A stretch of DNA of 35,475 bases from a virus. Position 1 is the first letter of the stretch. Each line of letters begins with the position of its first letter. A program made the translations under genes and the position numbers. The stretch is from the IMG/VR virus record IMGVR_UViG_3300027896_000005, positions 1 to 35,475 of that record. One strand, written 5' to 3'. The notes below the pieces were generated by a model. The model worked only from the letters and a program-made list of their open reading frames with translations. It ran no database searches and was not told the DNA's origin. Of the stretch, positions 1 to 8,038 are shown piece by piece.

Positions 1-127
1 CAGATATATTCTGGGGGAAGGTTTACAGTAACTTCGGAAGCACGATTTACACGCACGGAATATCAGCGACCTACAAGTCGTGGATAGATGACGATGCGTA
101 TCTCGTGGACGATAACTTTGCCGTGCA
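1..127. repeat. Terminal direct repeat, left copy (circularity overlap)
   Basis: These 127 bases are repeated identically at 35349-35475. The repeat lies inside an open reading frame that continues through the join, which is expected for a circular molecule cut at an arbitrary point. A length of exactly 127 equals a commonly used assembly k-mer, so I read it as an assembler overlap and not a biological terminal redundancy. Confidence 0.93.
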
Positions 128-437
128 AAATCTCCGATATGACGAGTTTTTAATCAAATGCGTTATGACGAGAGCGACGAGGGACGACCGCTTTGTAACA
201 TCGGGGCTTCTGAACATCGGGGATACGATTGCAGTTTTAGAGGGCGGAATGGTCTGCAAGGTTAGGGATGTGATTGTTATCGATGACCCAGGGGGTCTTA
301 CGCTACCGGAACATTGGGATGTGATTGGCGTAGACCACATTAAATCTCGGGATACCGTTGTCGCGTGGAGGTTGGCGTTAAAGAAAAAGCCGAAGACATT
401 CGAGAGTTACGACCAACCACCGATACCCATACCGTGA
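3..437 (+). CDS. Head closure / head-tail connector protein candidate (crosses the circle join)
   Basis: The reading frame is open from 35300, through the join, to the stop at 435-437. About 144 codons lie at the left end of the window and 17 more before the join. It sits between the adaptor, fibre and membrane genes on one side and the gp10-like gene on the other, where head-closure proteins are encoded in siphovirus-type genomes. The product is small, acidic and beta-rich, and ends in a proline-rich tail. The start is unclear: no ATG, GTG or TTG occurs in frame between the upstream stop (35297) and GTG at 105. A strong purine-rich ribosome site at 35315-35323 suggests initiation near 35327-35333, possibly at ACG (35330) or another rare codon. 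The assignment rests on position only. Confidence 0.7.
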   Translation, partial: DIFWGKVYSNFGSTIYTHGISATYKSWIDDDAYLVDDNFAVQNLRYDEFLIKCVMTRATRDDRFVTSGLLNIGDTIAVLEGGMVCKVRDVIVIDDPGGLTLPEHWDVIGVDHIKSRDTVVAWRLALKKKPKTFESYDQPPIPIP

Positions 438-445
438 GGGAAACT

Positions 446-943
446 ATGCGATTTGGCGTTAAGTTGTATGGCAAGGCTGAAACAATCGAGCGATTAAGGA
501 AGATGGCAGACAGCACACCGTCGGGTCGCGTAATTGTATTCAACGAAGTGCCGTATGCAAAATATGTAGAATTCGGGACAATGCCGCATCCAATCGACCC
601 GAGAACCAAATCGATATTGCGATGGGAAAGCAGTATTACATGGGGCGGGACAATCACCAAGGGCGCCCGGAAAGGGGAAGCCGTGACACGACAGGCTAAA
701 AACATTCATTGGGCGCATCACGTCGAGCATCCCGGAACCGAGCCGAACCCGTTCATGCGAACGGCGCTGTGGTATTCAGAGGATTTTATCAGAGAGACAA
801 TTCAGCAAATCCGCATGGGCGAAATCGACAGTGCAACCGGGTTGAACCTGATTGGCGACCATGTTTCAAATTTAGCAAAAGAACTCTGCCCGTATAAGAC
901 AGGAAACCTTCGCAGATTTATCATGTGGGAGGTAGACGCTTGA
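446..943 (+). CDS. HK97 gp10-like tail/neck component
   Basis: A protein of 165 residues. ATG 446 is chosen because GAGGG at 436-440 is a well-spaced ribosome site. The N-terminal pattern, with a short helix and then YAKYVEFGT, followed by a His/Pro segment and NPFMRTAL, is typical of HK97-gp10-like proteins, in which YVEFGT and the P-F-M/L-R motif are conserved. The C-terminal helix region ends with CPYKTGNLRR, also a gp10-family trait. These proteins lie at the head-tail joining or tail completion position. The stop codon overlaps the TTG start of the next gene. This is one of the better supported neck assignments in the window. Confidence 0.85.
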   Translation: MRFGVKLYGKAETIERLRKMADSTPSGRVIVFNEVPYAKYVEFGTMPHPIDPRTKSILRWESSITWGGTITKGARKGEAVTRQAKNIHWAHHVEHPGTEPNPFMRTALWYSEDFIRETIQQIRMGEIDSATGLNLIGDHVSNLAKELCPYKTGNLRRFIMWEVDA

Positions 944-1716
944 CGGGATTTCAACGAGCAAGAACGGAAACCATGTACAACTTACTTTTCCTGCTCCGGG
1001 GCTTTTTAGACGACCCTGCATTACAACAAGTCAACCAAAAACCCCGGTCTAATTGGATATATCCCGACTTCCCGAGACGGGATGCGAGAATGCCGAGGAT
1101 ATCGATAAAAAGACTTCCGGGCGCGAAGGTCACGGAATACGCAACGGGTAACAAGACATGGCTCTTTCAATTCCTTTACCAAATCGATATCTGGGTCAAC
1201 ATCAGAGATATTTTTAAATTCCCGAGTGATGAAGACGGAGGGACTTATCAATATCAGGGCGAAAAATTCAGGGAATACCTTGCAGACGAAGTGACCGGGG
1301 TCATCCTTGAACACCGGACAGAACTCCCGAGGATACCGCGAATATTAATTAAATCGCCGTCTCAACCGTTGAACACAGAACTCGATTTGGATATTTTACG
1401 CGAGTGCATGACAATCGAAGTTACCAAATACCATTCGAGCGTTCACACTTTTATGATATTAAAAGTCTGGAACGAGAAACACACATTTACATCGCCGACT
1501 TTAATCTACCCGCTCGACCAAGCCGATGTAAATATCGTTTGCGAAAGTCTCGACGAGATAACCGGAATTAAGGGCGGCGTTCCTTACACATTCATTCTGG
1601 GGACGGACTACGAGTTATACAGTGACTTTCAAATGCGCTGGAACGCAGACCCGGCGCATCACCCGGACAATGGGACAGTGTTTAAAGTCACCTATAAAAT
1701 AGACAGGGGAAATTGA
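940..1716 (+). CDS. Tail terminator/completion protein candidate
   Basis: About 258 residues. TTG 940 is chosen because GGAGGT at 929-934 is correctly spaced and TTGA overlaps the upstream stop; an earlier in-frame GTG at 925 has no such site. The first 180 residues (helix, then PRISIKRLPG and an alternating beta pattern) fit a tail terminator placed between gp10-like and tube genes. The last 75 residues contain a G-x-DY-x-L...W followed by PDNGT-F-V-Y pattern, a beta-sandwich module seen in tail and baseplate proteins of other phages. The extra C-terminal module makes it longer than a usual terminator (about 130-150 residues). The function is inferred from order and domain look. Confidence 0.65.
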   Translation: MTGFQRARTETMYNLLFLLRGFLDDPALQQVNQKPRSNWIYPDFPRRDARMPRISIKRLPGAKVTEYATGNKTWLFQFLYQIDIWVNIRDIFKFPSDEDGGTYQYQGEKFREYLADEVTGVILEHRTELPRIPRILIKSPSQPLNTELDLDILRECMTIEVTKYHSSVHTFMILKVWNEKHTFTSPTLIYPLDQADVNIVCESLDEITGIKGGVPYTFILGTDYELYSDFQMRWNADPAHHPDNGTVFKVTYKIDRGN

Positions 1717-1730
1717 GAGAGTGATAAAAA

Positions 1731-2627
1731 ATGACGACAGACCTACCGATAGCCGGATATGAAACATTCGGCGAGTATGTGATTGAAACCGGAGCGTGGG
1801 GCGACAAACCGACCAATCCCGTTTTTAAATGGTTCGGTGGAATAGACGATATTATCATTCGCCCGAAGGTCACGACGATGGAAGAGATACACCTTAAACA
1901 ATGGGCATCGACGCACACGCGGCGAATAGATGCTCTTGTTACCGGGCTGAAGGAATTCGCCGTTGCCATAAACTACCGACCGCAGAAGAGGACGGACAGT
2001 TACGATTGGCTCAACCCGATGGCGTTAGTCATGGGGAACGCCGCCGGTGATGTCGATACCGTGCCGTCGTTTGTTTTGAACAGACAGACGAAAAACAATT
2101 ACTTCGTGGTCGATGGATTGAGAGGGAACACCTTCAGGATGTCATGCAGCAAAGGCGAATTCGTCAATGCATCAATCGAAGCCCCAGGACACAAGATGTC
2201 AATCGCGCAATATCCGCTCGGAAGCGGTTCGCATGCGGTCGACCCGGGAACCGACCCGCTCACATGGAAGGACAGCGTAGTTGCTGTGGACGATAGCATA
2301 ATCGACAATGTGCGCGAGTGGTCGATTGACTTCACGAACAACGTCAAGAGCGAAGCGAGGATACGCGAACTCGACCCCGATTACATGGCGTTCGCCAAGC
2401 CAATGATATTCAAGCCGACCGCAACATTAATGGTCGACTTTCTAGGGTTCGGGTTCTACGACGCGCTGATATCGGGGAGCGAGTTCCACTTCGATGTCAT
2501 TCTCGACGGCAAGACCATCCGCATGATAGGAGCGAAGTTCGACGGACAGGTCGAATACAACACGAAGCCCGAGGACTTGATAGGCGAGAGACTTCCGATA
2601 AAAGCCAAGTATGTGACGATAATCTGA
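1731..2627 (+). CDS. Major tail tube protein
   Basis: This 298-residue protein lies directly before the frameshifted tail assembly chaperone and tape measure, the standard place for the tube protein. It is beta-rich, with motifs such as EWSIDFTNNVKSEARI and a C-terminal half containing DVILDGKTIRMIGAKFDGQVEY, which resembles the second tube-like sandwich of long tube proteins. ATG 1731 follows a GAGAG-type ribosome site. No sheath-like gene lies next to it, so the virion is siphovirus-like and not contractile. Confidence 0.8.
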   Translation: MTTDLPIAGYETFGEYVIETGAWGDKPTNPVFKWFGGIDDIIIRPKVTTMEEIHLKQWASTHTRRIDALVTGLKEFAVAINYRPQKRTDSYDWLNPMALVMGNAAGDVDTVPSFVLNRQTKNNYFVVDGLRGNTFRMSCSKGEFVNASIEAPGHKMSIAQYPLGSGSHAVDPGTDPLTWKDSVVAVDDSIIDNVREWSIDFTNNVKSEARIRELDPDYMAFAKPMIFKPTATLMVDFLGFGFYDALISGSEFHFDVILDGKTIRMIGAKFDGQVEYNTKPEDLIGERLPIKAKYVTII

Positions 2628-2637
2628 AGGTGTCGAA

Positions 2638-2991
2638 ATGGACGCAAAAACAATCAAGGATGGCGATATATTCGAACTCGCCGGGGTCAAGCGAACGAAA
2701 GTCGCTTTTAAATTCGGTGGCTATTTCGACATCATGGGGTGGCTGATGCCCCAGACCATCGGAGAGGGCGACAAAATCGAGAAGGACACGAGTAAGATTA
2801 TCAAGAAGATAAAATACAACCGTGAAATCGGCTTAATGCTCGTCAACGCGATAATCGAGCCGGAGATGACACCGAATGAATTCAACAACCTAACTCCGAT
2901 GAAGGACGGTAAAATAGCGATGTCGCTATTCCTGAAGGCGAGCGACGAACTATCGACCATTCAGTTAGACGAGCAAAAAAAAATGAATTAA
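2638..2991 (+). CDS. Tail assembly chaperone, short (G-like) product
   Basis: A 117-residue protein that ends by running into an A9 tract (2975-2983) and stops at 2989-2991. Position between tube and tape measure, size, and the slippery run at the 3' end together match the lambda G / HK97 gp13-type tail assembly chaperone, which binds the tape measure during tail assembly and is absent from the finished particle. Ribosome site AAGG lies just before ATG 2638. The short form is made by normal decoding; the longer form is given separately. Confidence 0.85.
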   Translation: MDAKTIKDGDIFELAGVKRTKVAFKFGGYFDIMGWLMPQTIGEGDKIEKDTSKIIKKIKYNREIGLMLVNAIIEPEMTPNEFNNLTPMKDGKIAMSLFLKASDELSTIQLDEQKKMN

Positions 2992-3206
2992 TCGTTGCCG
3001 TCAAGAACGACGAAATATATCACCCCAAGAAGGCACTATACAATCTCTGCACGGCGTTTCAAAAACTGCCGTCGCAAATCAGGAAGGAAACCGCAAGGGA
3101 CATGGTGGACTTCCAGATAATAATCGGGGTATTGACGAGACGGGAAAAACTGAAGAGACAGAAATACGAACGGGAATTAAAGGCGCTGATGAAAGATGGC
3201 GGATGA
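2638..3206 (+). CDS. Tail assembly chaperone, -1 frameshift (GT-like) product
   Basis: The heptamer A-AAA-AAA (2976-2982) sits in the correct phase, with zero-frame codons AAA (2977) and AAA (2980). After a -1 slip, decoding resumes at AAT 2982 and stays open for 74 codons to TGA 3204-3206, overlapping the tape-measure ATG at 3196. The extension begins NELIVAVKNDEIY, is helical and basic, and ends ELKALMKDGG. It fills what would otherwise be an unexplained 200-bp gap. The fused product is about 189 residues. The same gene layout is known across long-tailed phages; that slippage really occurs here is inferred. Confidence 0.85.
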
Positions 3207-4065
3207 CGCAGAACGATTGGAAATAGAAATTACTCTCGACGACCAAGCGAGCGAAGCCCTCCGAAATCTGGGGAAGATTATCGACGATACCGGGGACAAA
3301 GTCGATGCACTCGGGGGCGCGTCGACGAGAACGAACATCTCCAACATGGCGTTTTTACACGGACTTACATCGGTCGAACACGGAATACGAGGACTTGATA
3401 CCGGACTGGCGCATTTCTTGGGAACAGACAATCAGGTTGTAAAATCAGTGCGCGACCTTGAAAACGGGATGCGTCTGATAATAGCGCCGATGCAAATCTA
3501 CAAAGGAATTACAACCATGCTCGACACCGAGAGTATTAAATTGGCGCTCACGAACGAAAGATTGATGTTAACCTTCGGGGGCTTGCTGTCGGCAGTCGGC
3601 GCGGTCATGGCGATTTACGGAGCGATGAATGCAAAGACCGATGAAGAGAAGACGCGATACTCCGCACTCGCGGGTGTTTTGATTGGTCTAACAGCGGCGC
3701 AATGGGCTTATGTCGCCGCGAAGTCATCCGCTTGGGTCGCGGAAACGCTCGGGGCTGCGGGACCCATTATAGTTGCCGCGATTGCCGGAATGGTCGCCGC
3801 GGTGTCCGGATTTGCTGCTACAAGGTTCATGGCAGAGGGCGGAATAATAACAAGACCAATCGTAGCGGGTGAAGCGGGACCCGAGGCAATTATCCCGTTG
3901 CCGTTGATGGCAAAGATGCTGGAAGGCGGCGGGAAAGGGGATACATATATCACGGTTCAGGGTAACGCAGACCGGCGCACCGTTGATGACATGAGGCGTA
4001 TGCTCGACCGCAAGGACATGGAAGACCGGCTCCGGCACGGCGAGATGGTGGTGAAACCGGGATGA
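3196..4065 (+). CDS. Tape measure protein (unusually short)
   Basis: A 289-residue protein starting inside the chaperone extension. It begins with helical, charged sequence (DDAERLEIEITLDDQASEAL), has hydrophobic segments at roughly residues 115-135 and 150-210, and ends with the tape-measure hallmark GGIITRPIVAGEAGPEAIIPL at about 216-236. At roughly 1.5 angstrom per residue this predicts a tail of only about 40-45 nm. Tape measures of siphoviruses are usually 600-2000 residues. The hydrophobic middle could act in membrane passage. The stop codon overlaps the start of the next small gene as ATGA. Confidence 0.85.
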   Translation: MADDAERLEIEITLDDQASEALRNLGKIIDDTGDKVDALGGASTRTNISNMAFLHGLTSVEHGIRGLDTGLAHFLGTDNQVVKSVRDLENGMRLIIAPMQIYKGITTMLDTESIKLALTNERLMLTFGGLLSAVGAVMAIYGAMNAKTDEEKTRYSALAGVLIGLTAAQWAYVAAKSSAWVAETLGAAGPIIVAAIAGMVAAVSGFAATRFMAEGGIITRPIVAGEAGPEAIIPLPLMAKMLEGGGKGDTYITVQGNADRRTVDDMRRMLDRKDMEDRLRHGEMVVKPG

Positions 4066-4235
4066 ACAGAATACCTTGGGATATTCCGACACCTGAACAT
4101 CCGTTACTGGCTCCGCCGTTGCCGAATGCCGAATATGTGCCTGTCGTTCGACAGTGCGGTTATTTCAAGGATTGCGAACGGTGTAAGAACCTACGACCGA
4201 AAACCTACATGAATTGCAGAGTGCGGAGAGGGTGA
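4062..4235 (+). CDS. Small zinc-finger-like protein
   Basis: A protein of 57 residues; its ATG overlaps the tape-measure stop (ATGA, 4062-4065), which indicates translational coupling. The N-terminal half is proline-rich. The C-terminal half carries four cysteines: CGYFKDCERC, then YMNC near the end, enough for one metal site. It ends two bases before the next start. No family recognised. The location in the tail operon suggests a virion or tail-assembly role, but this is not shown. Confidence 0.75.
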   Translation: MNRIPWDIPTPEHPLLAPPLPNAEYVPVVRQCGYFKDCERCKNLRPKTYMNCRVRRG

Positions 4236-4236
4236 G

Positions 4237-4863
4237 ATGAAGATTTACATATTGGAAGCCGCCGGATATATCGCTTGTGTGCCGACTGATATTAATCTCG
4301 ATATCTACGACACCACCGGAGGATTAAGTCAACTCGGAAAACTGAAGGCGTACAACAATGCCGACCGTGTCTGGGTTATGACCGATGCACCGATTGGAGG
4401 TAGCGAAGCGCCTGTCGGTCATACGATACACGCTGTTGGTGGCACCGGGCAAGGAGTAGTTCATGCCGTCATATCGCCGAGCGAACCAATTCTCTATGTC
4501 GCCGGGACTGCAACGAAATGGATTACAATCTATTCGACGCAGGACGAAGATAACGGGCTTGATGTGAGAGTTGCCGAGAAGATTATCCCATTCAGAGCCG
4601 GGAATATATTCCAATTTTTAGAGAGGGTAAACCGTGTTTTTAATTACGGTGGAATAATTCACGCCGAAGAGAACAGCACGGACATCATAAACCAATTACG
4701 GGATTGGTATCATGCCGGCGCGGGACTGAAATCAGACACGCTTATCCTCGTGAATTCCGAGGGGTCGTTTACCGTGTTCATCCGCAATTTTTCATTCAAG
4801 CGAAAAGTCGGATGGCAAGCCGGGACTTACTCGCACATTCTCGAACTCGTTGAGGTCACATGA
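4237..4863 (+). CDS. Tail tip/baseplate protein candidate
   Basis: 208 residues, beginning two bases after the previous stop behind a GAGAGGGTGAG ribosome site. The middle part has alternating beta segments and the C-terminus ends with FTVFIRNFSFKRKVGWQAG followed by HILELVEV, the sort of final strand seen in distal-tail and baseplate proteins. It overlaps the hub gene by four bases (ATGA). The order tape measure, this gene, hub gene is the usual position of the distal tail protein, although most family members are longer. The function is inferred from order. Confidence 0.65.
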   Translation: MKIYILEAAGYIACVPTDINLDIYDTTGGLSQLGKLKAYNNADRVWVMTDAPIGGSEAPVGHTIHAVGGTGQGVVHAVISPSEPILYVAGTATKWITIYSTQDEDNGLDVRVAEKIIPFRAGNIFQFLERVNRVFNYGGIIHAEENSTDIINQLRDWYHAGAGLKSDTLILVNSEGSFTVFIRNFSFKRKVGWQAGTYSHILELVEVT

Positions 4864-6398
4864 CGGACAGACAGGTAATCTATTACGAGAGCAATCTACC
4901 CGTGCCTACTGATATTTCCGACGATGTCATGTCGTTTGCTTACACCGAAGAGTATAACACGCTTTGGTATGGCGAGATTGTTTTGAACAACAAAGATGGG
5001 AAATATTCAGACCAATATCAAGTTCCGCCGCTGATGACAATCTACAACGTGCCGAAACCCATGCACGATATCGAAATATTATTAGGTGGCACTCGCCGGT
5101 TCTACGGTTACATAGTTACAAAAGAACCCGACATCAAGGACGGGAAACTAACAATTAAAGCCGTCGGATATGAAGACATACTAACCTATCGTGTAATCCG
5201 ATGCTGGGCGAGGGTATTCCTTAACAAAACGATTTACCAAATTCTTACTTCAGGGGATGCGAGGATAACCCGGCTCGTGAGTGACACCGGCGTCATGGAC
5301 CCGGCGGGACCCGGATATGCCGCCGAACTGAACACCGGCGGGGTCGTTACGGATGCCAAGACGAATTTACTCATAACGAGATGCGCGATGCCGACGGGCG
5401 GTTATGTAATCGAAGGGCTGAAGATACTCGCCGATTTAATCGGCTATTGGTGGTATGTAAAAAAGACAATCCACGCGCCGCCTGCTTATCGGTCGATACT
5501 GACGCTCTACTTCAAACCAAAAGGAACATCTGTAACGGAATGGGTCGCGCAGAGGGGCGTTAACCTCGTTGATAATAAAATCATACCCACACAGAAATAC
5601 AAAACCGACCGGGTCGTGGTCGAAGGCGATAAGACCCTGGGGATAGTGATGTCAGCCGGTGCGCCGGATGGAATAGGAATTAAAACATACTCGGAACAGT
5701 CGGATTTATTCAAGTCAACAGTCACCGCGCAGGAACGAGCGAATTATTTATTGAGTGTATTAAATCAGGATTGGTACGAGGGATATGTGGAAGTCACCAC
5801 GCAAAACGATTGGACTTTCGACCCGAAGGTTGACGATGTTATTTATGTAAAAGACCCGCAGAACAAGATGGATAAAAAATTCAGGATATCGAAGGTCGAA
5901 TGCAACGGTGACGATAGCGGGGTCGATTGGAGGATATACATCGAGAACAATCCACACACCTATGCGAAGACGATAAAAGAAATAAATTTACAAATAAAAT
6001 CGCTCGACACATTCAGAACAGACCAAGCGGCAACCGATAGTTGCATACTTGGATTTGTCGACAGTGTCGGATTGTCTGACCGTGTGTATATCGATAATTC
6101 CCCGTATTATCTGGATTATAATCTCGCAAGCGGAACGATTACATTTGTGTGGCTCGAAGCGCAATTAATATCCCGGACAGGTCTAACACTCGACACATTT
6201 TTAAATTATAAATTATTCAGGATATCCGGTGCAGGAATTCCGACCGAGAGCGACACGCTTGTATTCTCGACGGCTTCGATTGGCAACACGACGTGTCAGG
6301 ACACGCCCGGCAGTGGAACATGGACTTACAGAATATTTACCTATTTCACAAACGGGGCGAGCAGAGGCGGAGAACCGAAAAAAATCATAGTGCCATAG
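4860..6398 (+). CDS. Baseplate hub / tail tip protein
   Basis: 512 residues starting in a 4-bp overlap with the preceding gene. The N-terminal 130 residues (FAYTEEYNTLWYGEIVLNNKDGKYSD, then RRFYGYIVTKEPDIKDGKLTIKAVGYEDIL) have the split-barrel pattern of hub proteins, in which an F/Y-x-G-x-I motif is followed by a conserved A-x-G/D-x-x-x-L. The middle region is long and mixed; the end is a beta-rich module (FVWLEAQLISRTGLTLD, then TWTYRIFTYFTNG) resembling a fibronectin-like or tip-binding domain. It lies where gp27/Tal-type proteins are encoded. The hub assignment is good; the receptor-binding role of the C-terminus is inferred. Confidence 0.75.
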   Translation: MTDRQVIYYESNLPVPTDISDDVMSFAYTEEYNTLWYGEIVLNNKDGKYSDQYQVPPLMTIYNVPKPMHDIEILLGGTRRFYGYIVTKEPDIKDGKLTIKAVGYEDILTYRVIRCWARVFLNKTIYQILTSGDARITRLVSDTGVMDPAGPGYAAELNTGGVVTDAKTNLLITRCAMPTGGYVIEGLKILADLIGYWWYVKKTIHAPPAYRSILTLYFKPKGTSVTEWVAQRGVNLVDNKIIPTQKYKTDRVVVEGDKTLGIVMSAGAPDGIGIKTYSEQSDLFKSTVTAQERANYLLSVLNQDWYEGYVEVTTQNDWTFDPKVDDVIYVKDPQNKMDKKFRISKVECNGDDSGVDWRIYIENNPHTYAKTIKEINLQIKSLDTFRTDQAATDSCILGFVDSVGLSDRVYIDNSPYYLDYNLASGTITFVWLEAQLISRTGLTLDTFLNYKLFRISGAGIPTESDTLVFSTASIGNTTCQDTPGSGTWTYRIFTYFTNGASRGGEPKKIIVP

Positions 6399-6410
6399 GG
6401 GAATGATAAA

Positions 6411-7226
6411 ATGCAATTCCGGGACAGTGTCAGGGTAAAAGGCAGAATTGAAATATGGAAGCACGAGCCGACGAAGGATTACAGAACAGGCAATTTGATT
6501 TATTCCGCGCCGAACAATGCCGGTAGCGTTCTCAAACAACAGATGCTAAGACGGTTGATGAATTGCGTCCCCCCTGAAATTGCACGAGCGCCGGGACTGC
6601 CCGACCCGTTCCTTGACGGAGGGATACCCGTATCGTTTATTAATTACGGCGATAATGTCGCTGTTAAATCGAGAGTAAAAGCCGTGCGTCGCGTTGTGAT
6701 GGATGACGACCAAAACCTGCGATTTGTGTCAACCCTTCGACCGGGCGAACTTGCCGATTGTAATTTAAACATATTCACGCTCGACGGTAGCGTTGGCTCT
6801 TCATTGGGAAATATCGACAGTGCATTATTGTATTCAACTGGTAATGACACGCTGTTAAACAACATTCCCGTCGCGTATGTGACATCACCGACCTTTATGT
6901 ATCTGATAGGCTCCGCCGACCCGTCGGGATTTAATCAGCAATTATTTACACCGTCGCGGCAGTATGACCCCGAAGATGAAAACGATACCCCGGTCAATCT
7001 GGGAGATTATCGCATCGTGCGTAAGGTCGCTGATGGCAAGTGGTATATCAAATACGAGACGGGAGGGGTCACCCCGGCGAATGGTTCGGGGATGACGCTC
7101 TGCACAAACAACCAACACAAGAACAACGGGGGCGCGGGCGAGTTCGCAATCGCGTATGTGAACCCGACGATATCGTGGACGAACATTTACGCCCTGTCGG
7201 TCGCATGGGTCTTGAGCATTCTATAA
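6411..7226 (+). CDS. Putative tail tip fibre / adhesin, last gene of the rightward tail operon
   Basis: A 271-residue protein without recognised domains. It starts with a ribosome site GGGGAATGA before ATG 6411, rich in Asn, Pro and Gly, with beta character throughout and a hydrophobic C-terminal stretch (YALSVAWVLSIL). Position after the hub and at the end of the tail block fits a tip or receptor-binding protein. Its stop overlaps the stop of the leftward gene 7221-7436 by six bases, so the two transcripts converge with no intergenic space. Confidence 0.7.
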   Translation: MQFRDSVRVKGRIEIWKHEPTKDYRTGNLIYSAPNNAGSVLKQQMLRRLMNCVPPEIARAPGLPDPFLDGGIPVSFINYGDNVAVKSRVKAVRRVVMDDDQNLRFVSTLRPGELADCNLNIFTLDGSVGSSLGNIDSALLYSTGNDTLLNNIPVAYVTSPTFMYLIGSADPSGFNQQLFTPSRQYDPEDENDTPVNLGDYRIVRKVADGKWYIKYETGGVTPANGSGMTLCTNNQHKNNGGAGEFAIAYVNPTISWTNIYALSVAWVLSIL

Positions 7227-7436
7227 AGTAATCGACTGACCGCTACGAAGTTTATTTATTCTCTCGCGGTCGATTTGGTGATGCCTGATTGCTCTAAAAA
7301 TCCTACATTTAATATTGTTACAGGTGTAAGAAGATAACGCGCTGTTGTGGTCTACTTTCTTTAAAAATTTATAACAGTCCCGACATGAAGCCGGGACATA
7401 AGAGAGGTCGCGCCAACGGATGACCTGTTCGTTCAT
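7221..7436 (-). CDS. Small zinc-finger protein, last gene of the leftward operon
   Basis: 71 residues with two cysteine pairs: CRDC near residues 18-21 and YTCNNIKC at about 37-44. The rest is basic. The start ATG overlaps the stop of 7433-7837 as ATGA on the minus strand, showing coupling. No specific family recognised; a small DNA- or RNA-binding zinc protein is a reasonable guess. It converges with the tail operon. Confidence 0.7.
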   Translation of the reverse strand: MNEQVIRWRDLSYVPASCRDCYKFLKKVDHNSALSSYTCNNIKCRIFRAIRHHQIDRERINKLRSGQSITL

Positions 7437-7837
7437 GCGAAGATTTTCCTGTTTATTTTCTGGATTTCCTTCGCCATATTTTCGTATGAAATCTCGCCGT
7501 CGGTTACCTTCATCTTCTCTTTAAGCCACTTGTCGCGGTCGGCGATATCCATGCCTTTTGCCTTGTCGATGCTTTCCTTCGTTGTGCGGACCCGGATGTG
7601 TGCAGTCTGGAACGAGACTATAATCCGCGTCTCGCTCGATGTCTCGACATCCTCGACATCGATTGCACCGCCGCGAAGGTCGTGCTGTTTAACCTTCGTG
7701 TCCTTCTTGGCTTCCGGCGTGGTCGACTTCGGGGGCGACGTCGCGGCTGGGGTCATGGTCGCCTTGGGTGGCTTCTGTTCCTTCGGCTTTCCCGGCGCTT
7801 TCGCTTTGGGTGGTTTTACTTCTGTCGTTTCCTTCAC
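7433..7837 (-). CDS. Pro/Lys-rich protein with C-terminal alpha/beta domain
   Basis: 134 residues from GTG 7837. Residues 1-55 are a low-complexity Pro/Lys/Ala/Thr segment. Residues 60-134 (DVEDVETSSETRIIVSFQTAHIRVRTT, then a charged helix) look folded. The N-terminal 149 bp overlap the upstream gene in another frame; the ribosome site AAGGAG is only one base from GTG, so initiation at an internal ATG (MTPAATSPPK) is also possible. No family recognised. Its stop is coupled to the downstream zinc protein. Confidence 0.6.
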   Translation of the reverse strand: MKETTEVKPPKAKAPGKPKEQKPPKATMTPAATSPPKSTTPEAKKDTKVKQHDLRGGAIDVEDVETSSETRIIVSFQTAHIRVRTTKESIDKAKGMDIADRDKWLKEKMKVTDGEISYENMAKEIQKINRKIFA

Positions 7838-8036
7838 TCTCCTTATTGTCAGGCTGTCGGCTTTTCCATATCAACCAACAGGGATGACAGCGAACAATAT
7901 TGTTATCGATGTGTGAACGAGTAGGCTTACCGCAGTCGTTACATTTGCCGTCTTTGTAATATGTCTTGCCTGTATCTTTGTAGGCGTATTTCGTTGGGAT
8001 TTTACAATTCGGCTGAGTTGAGAAATAGAACAGCAT
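7689..8036 (-). CDS. Zinc-ribbon protein with acidic/polar tail
   Basis: 115 residues. The N-terminal half has a clear zinc ribbon, CNDCGKP followed 14 residues later by CHPC. The C-terminal half (about residues 60-115) is low-complexity and polar and lies over the start of 7433-7837 in another frame. It follows the AbrB-like gene by two bases, so the two are cotranscribed. Function unknown. The folded part alone supports a real gene; the overlapped tail may be only weakly constrained. Confidence 0.65.
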   Translation of the reverse strand: MLFYFSTQPNCKIPTKYAYKDTGKTYYKDGKCNDCGKPTRSHIDNNIVRCHPCWLIWKSRQPDNKESEGNDRSKTTQSESAGKAEGTEATQGDHDPSRDVAPEVDHAGSQEGHEG

Positions 8037-8038
8037 GG

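Noticed and set aside
1-127. Terminal direct repeat as a biological terminal redundancy
   Set aside because: The length equals a common assembler k-mer and the repeat lies inside a continuous coding frame, so an overlap artefact of a circular contig is simpler.
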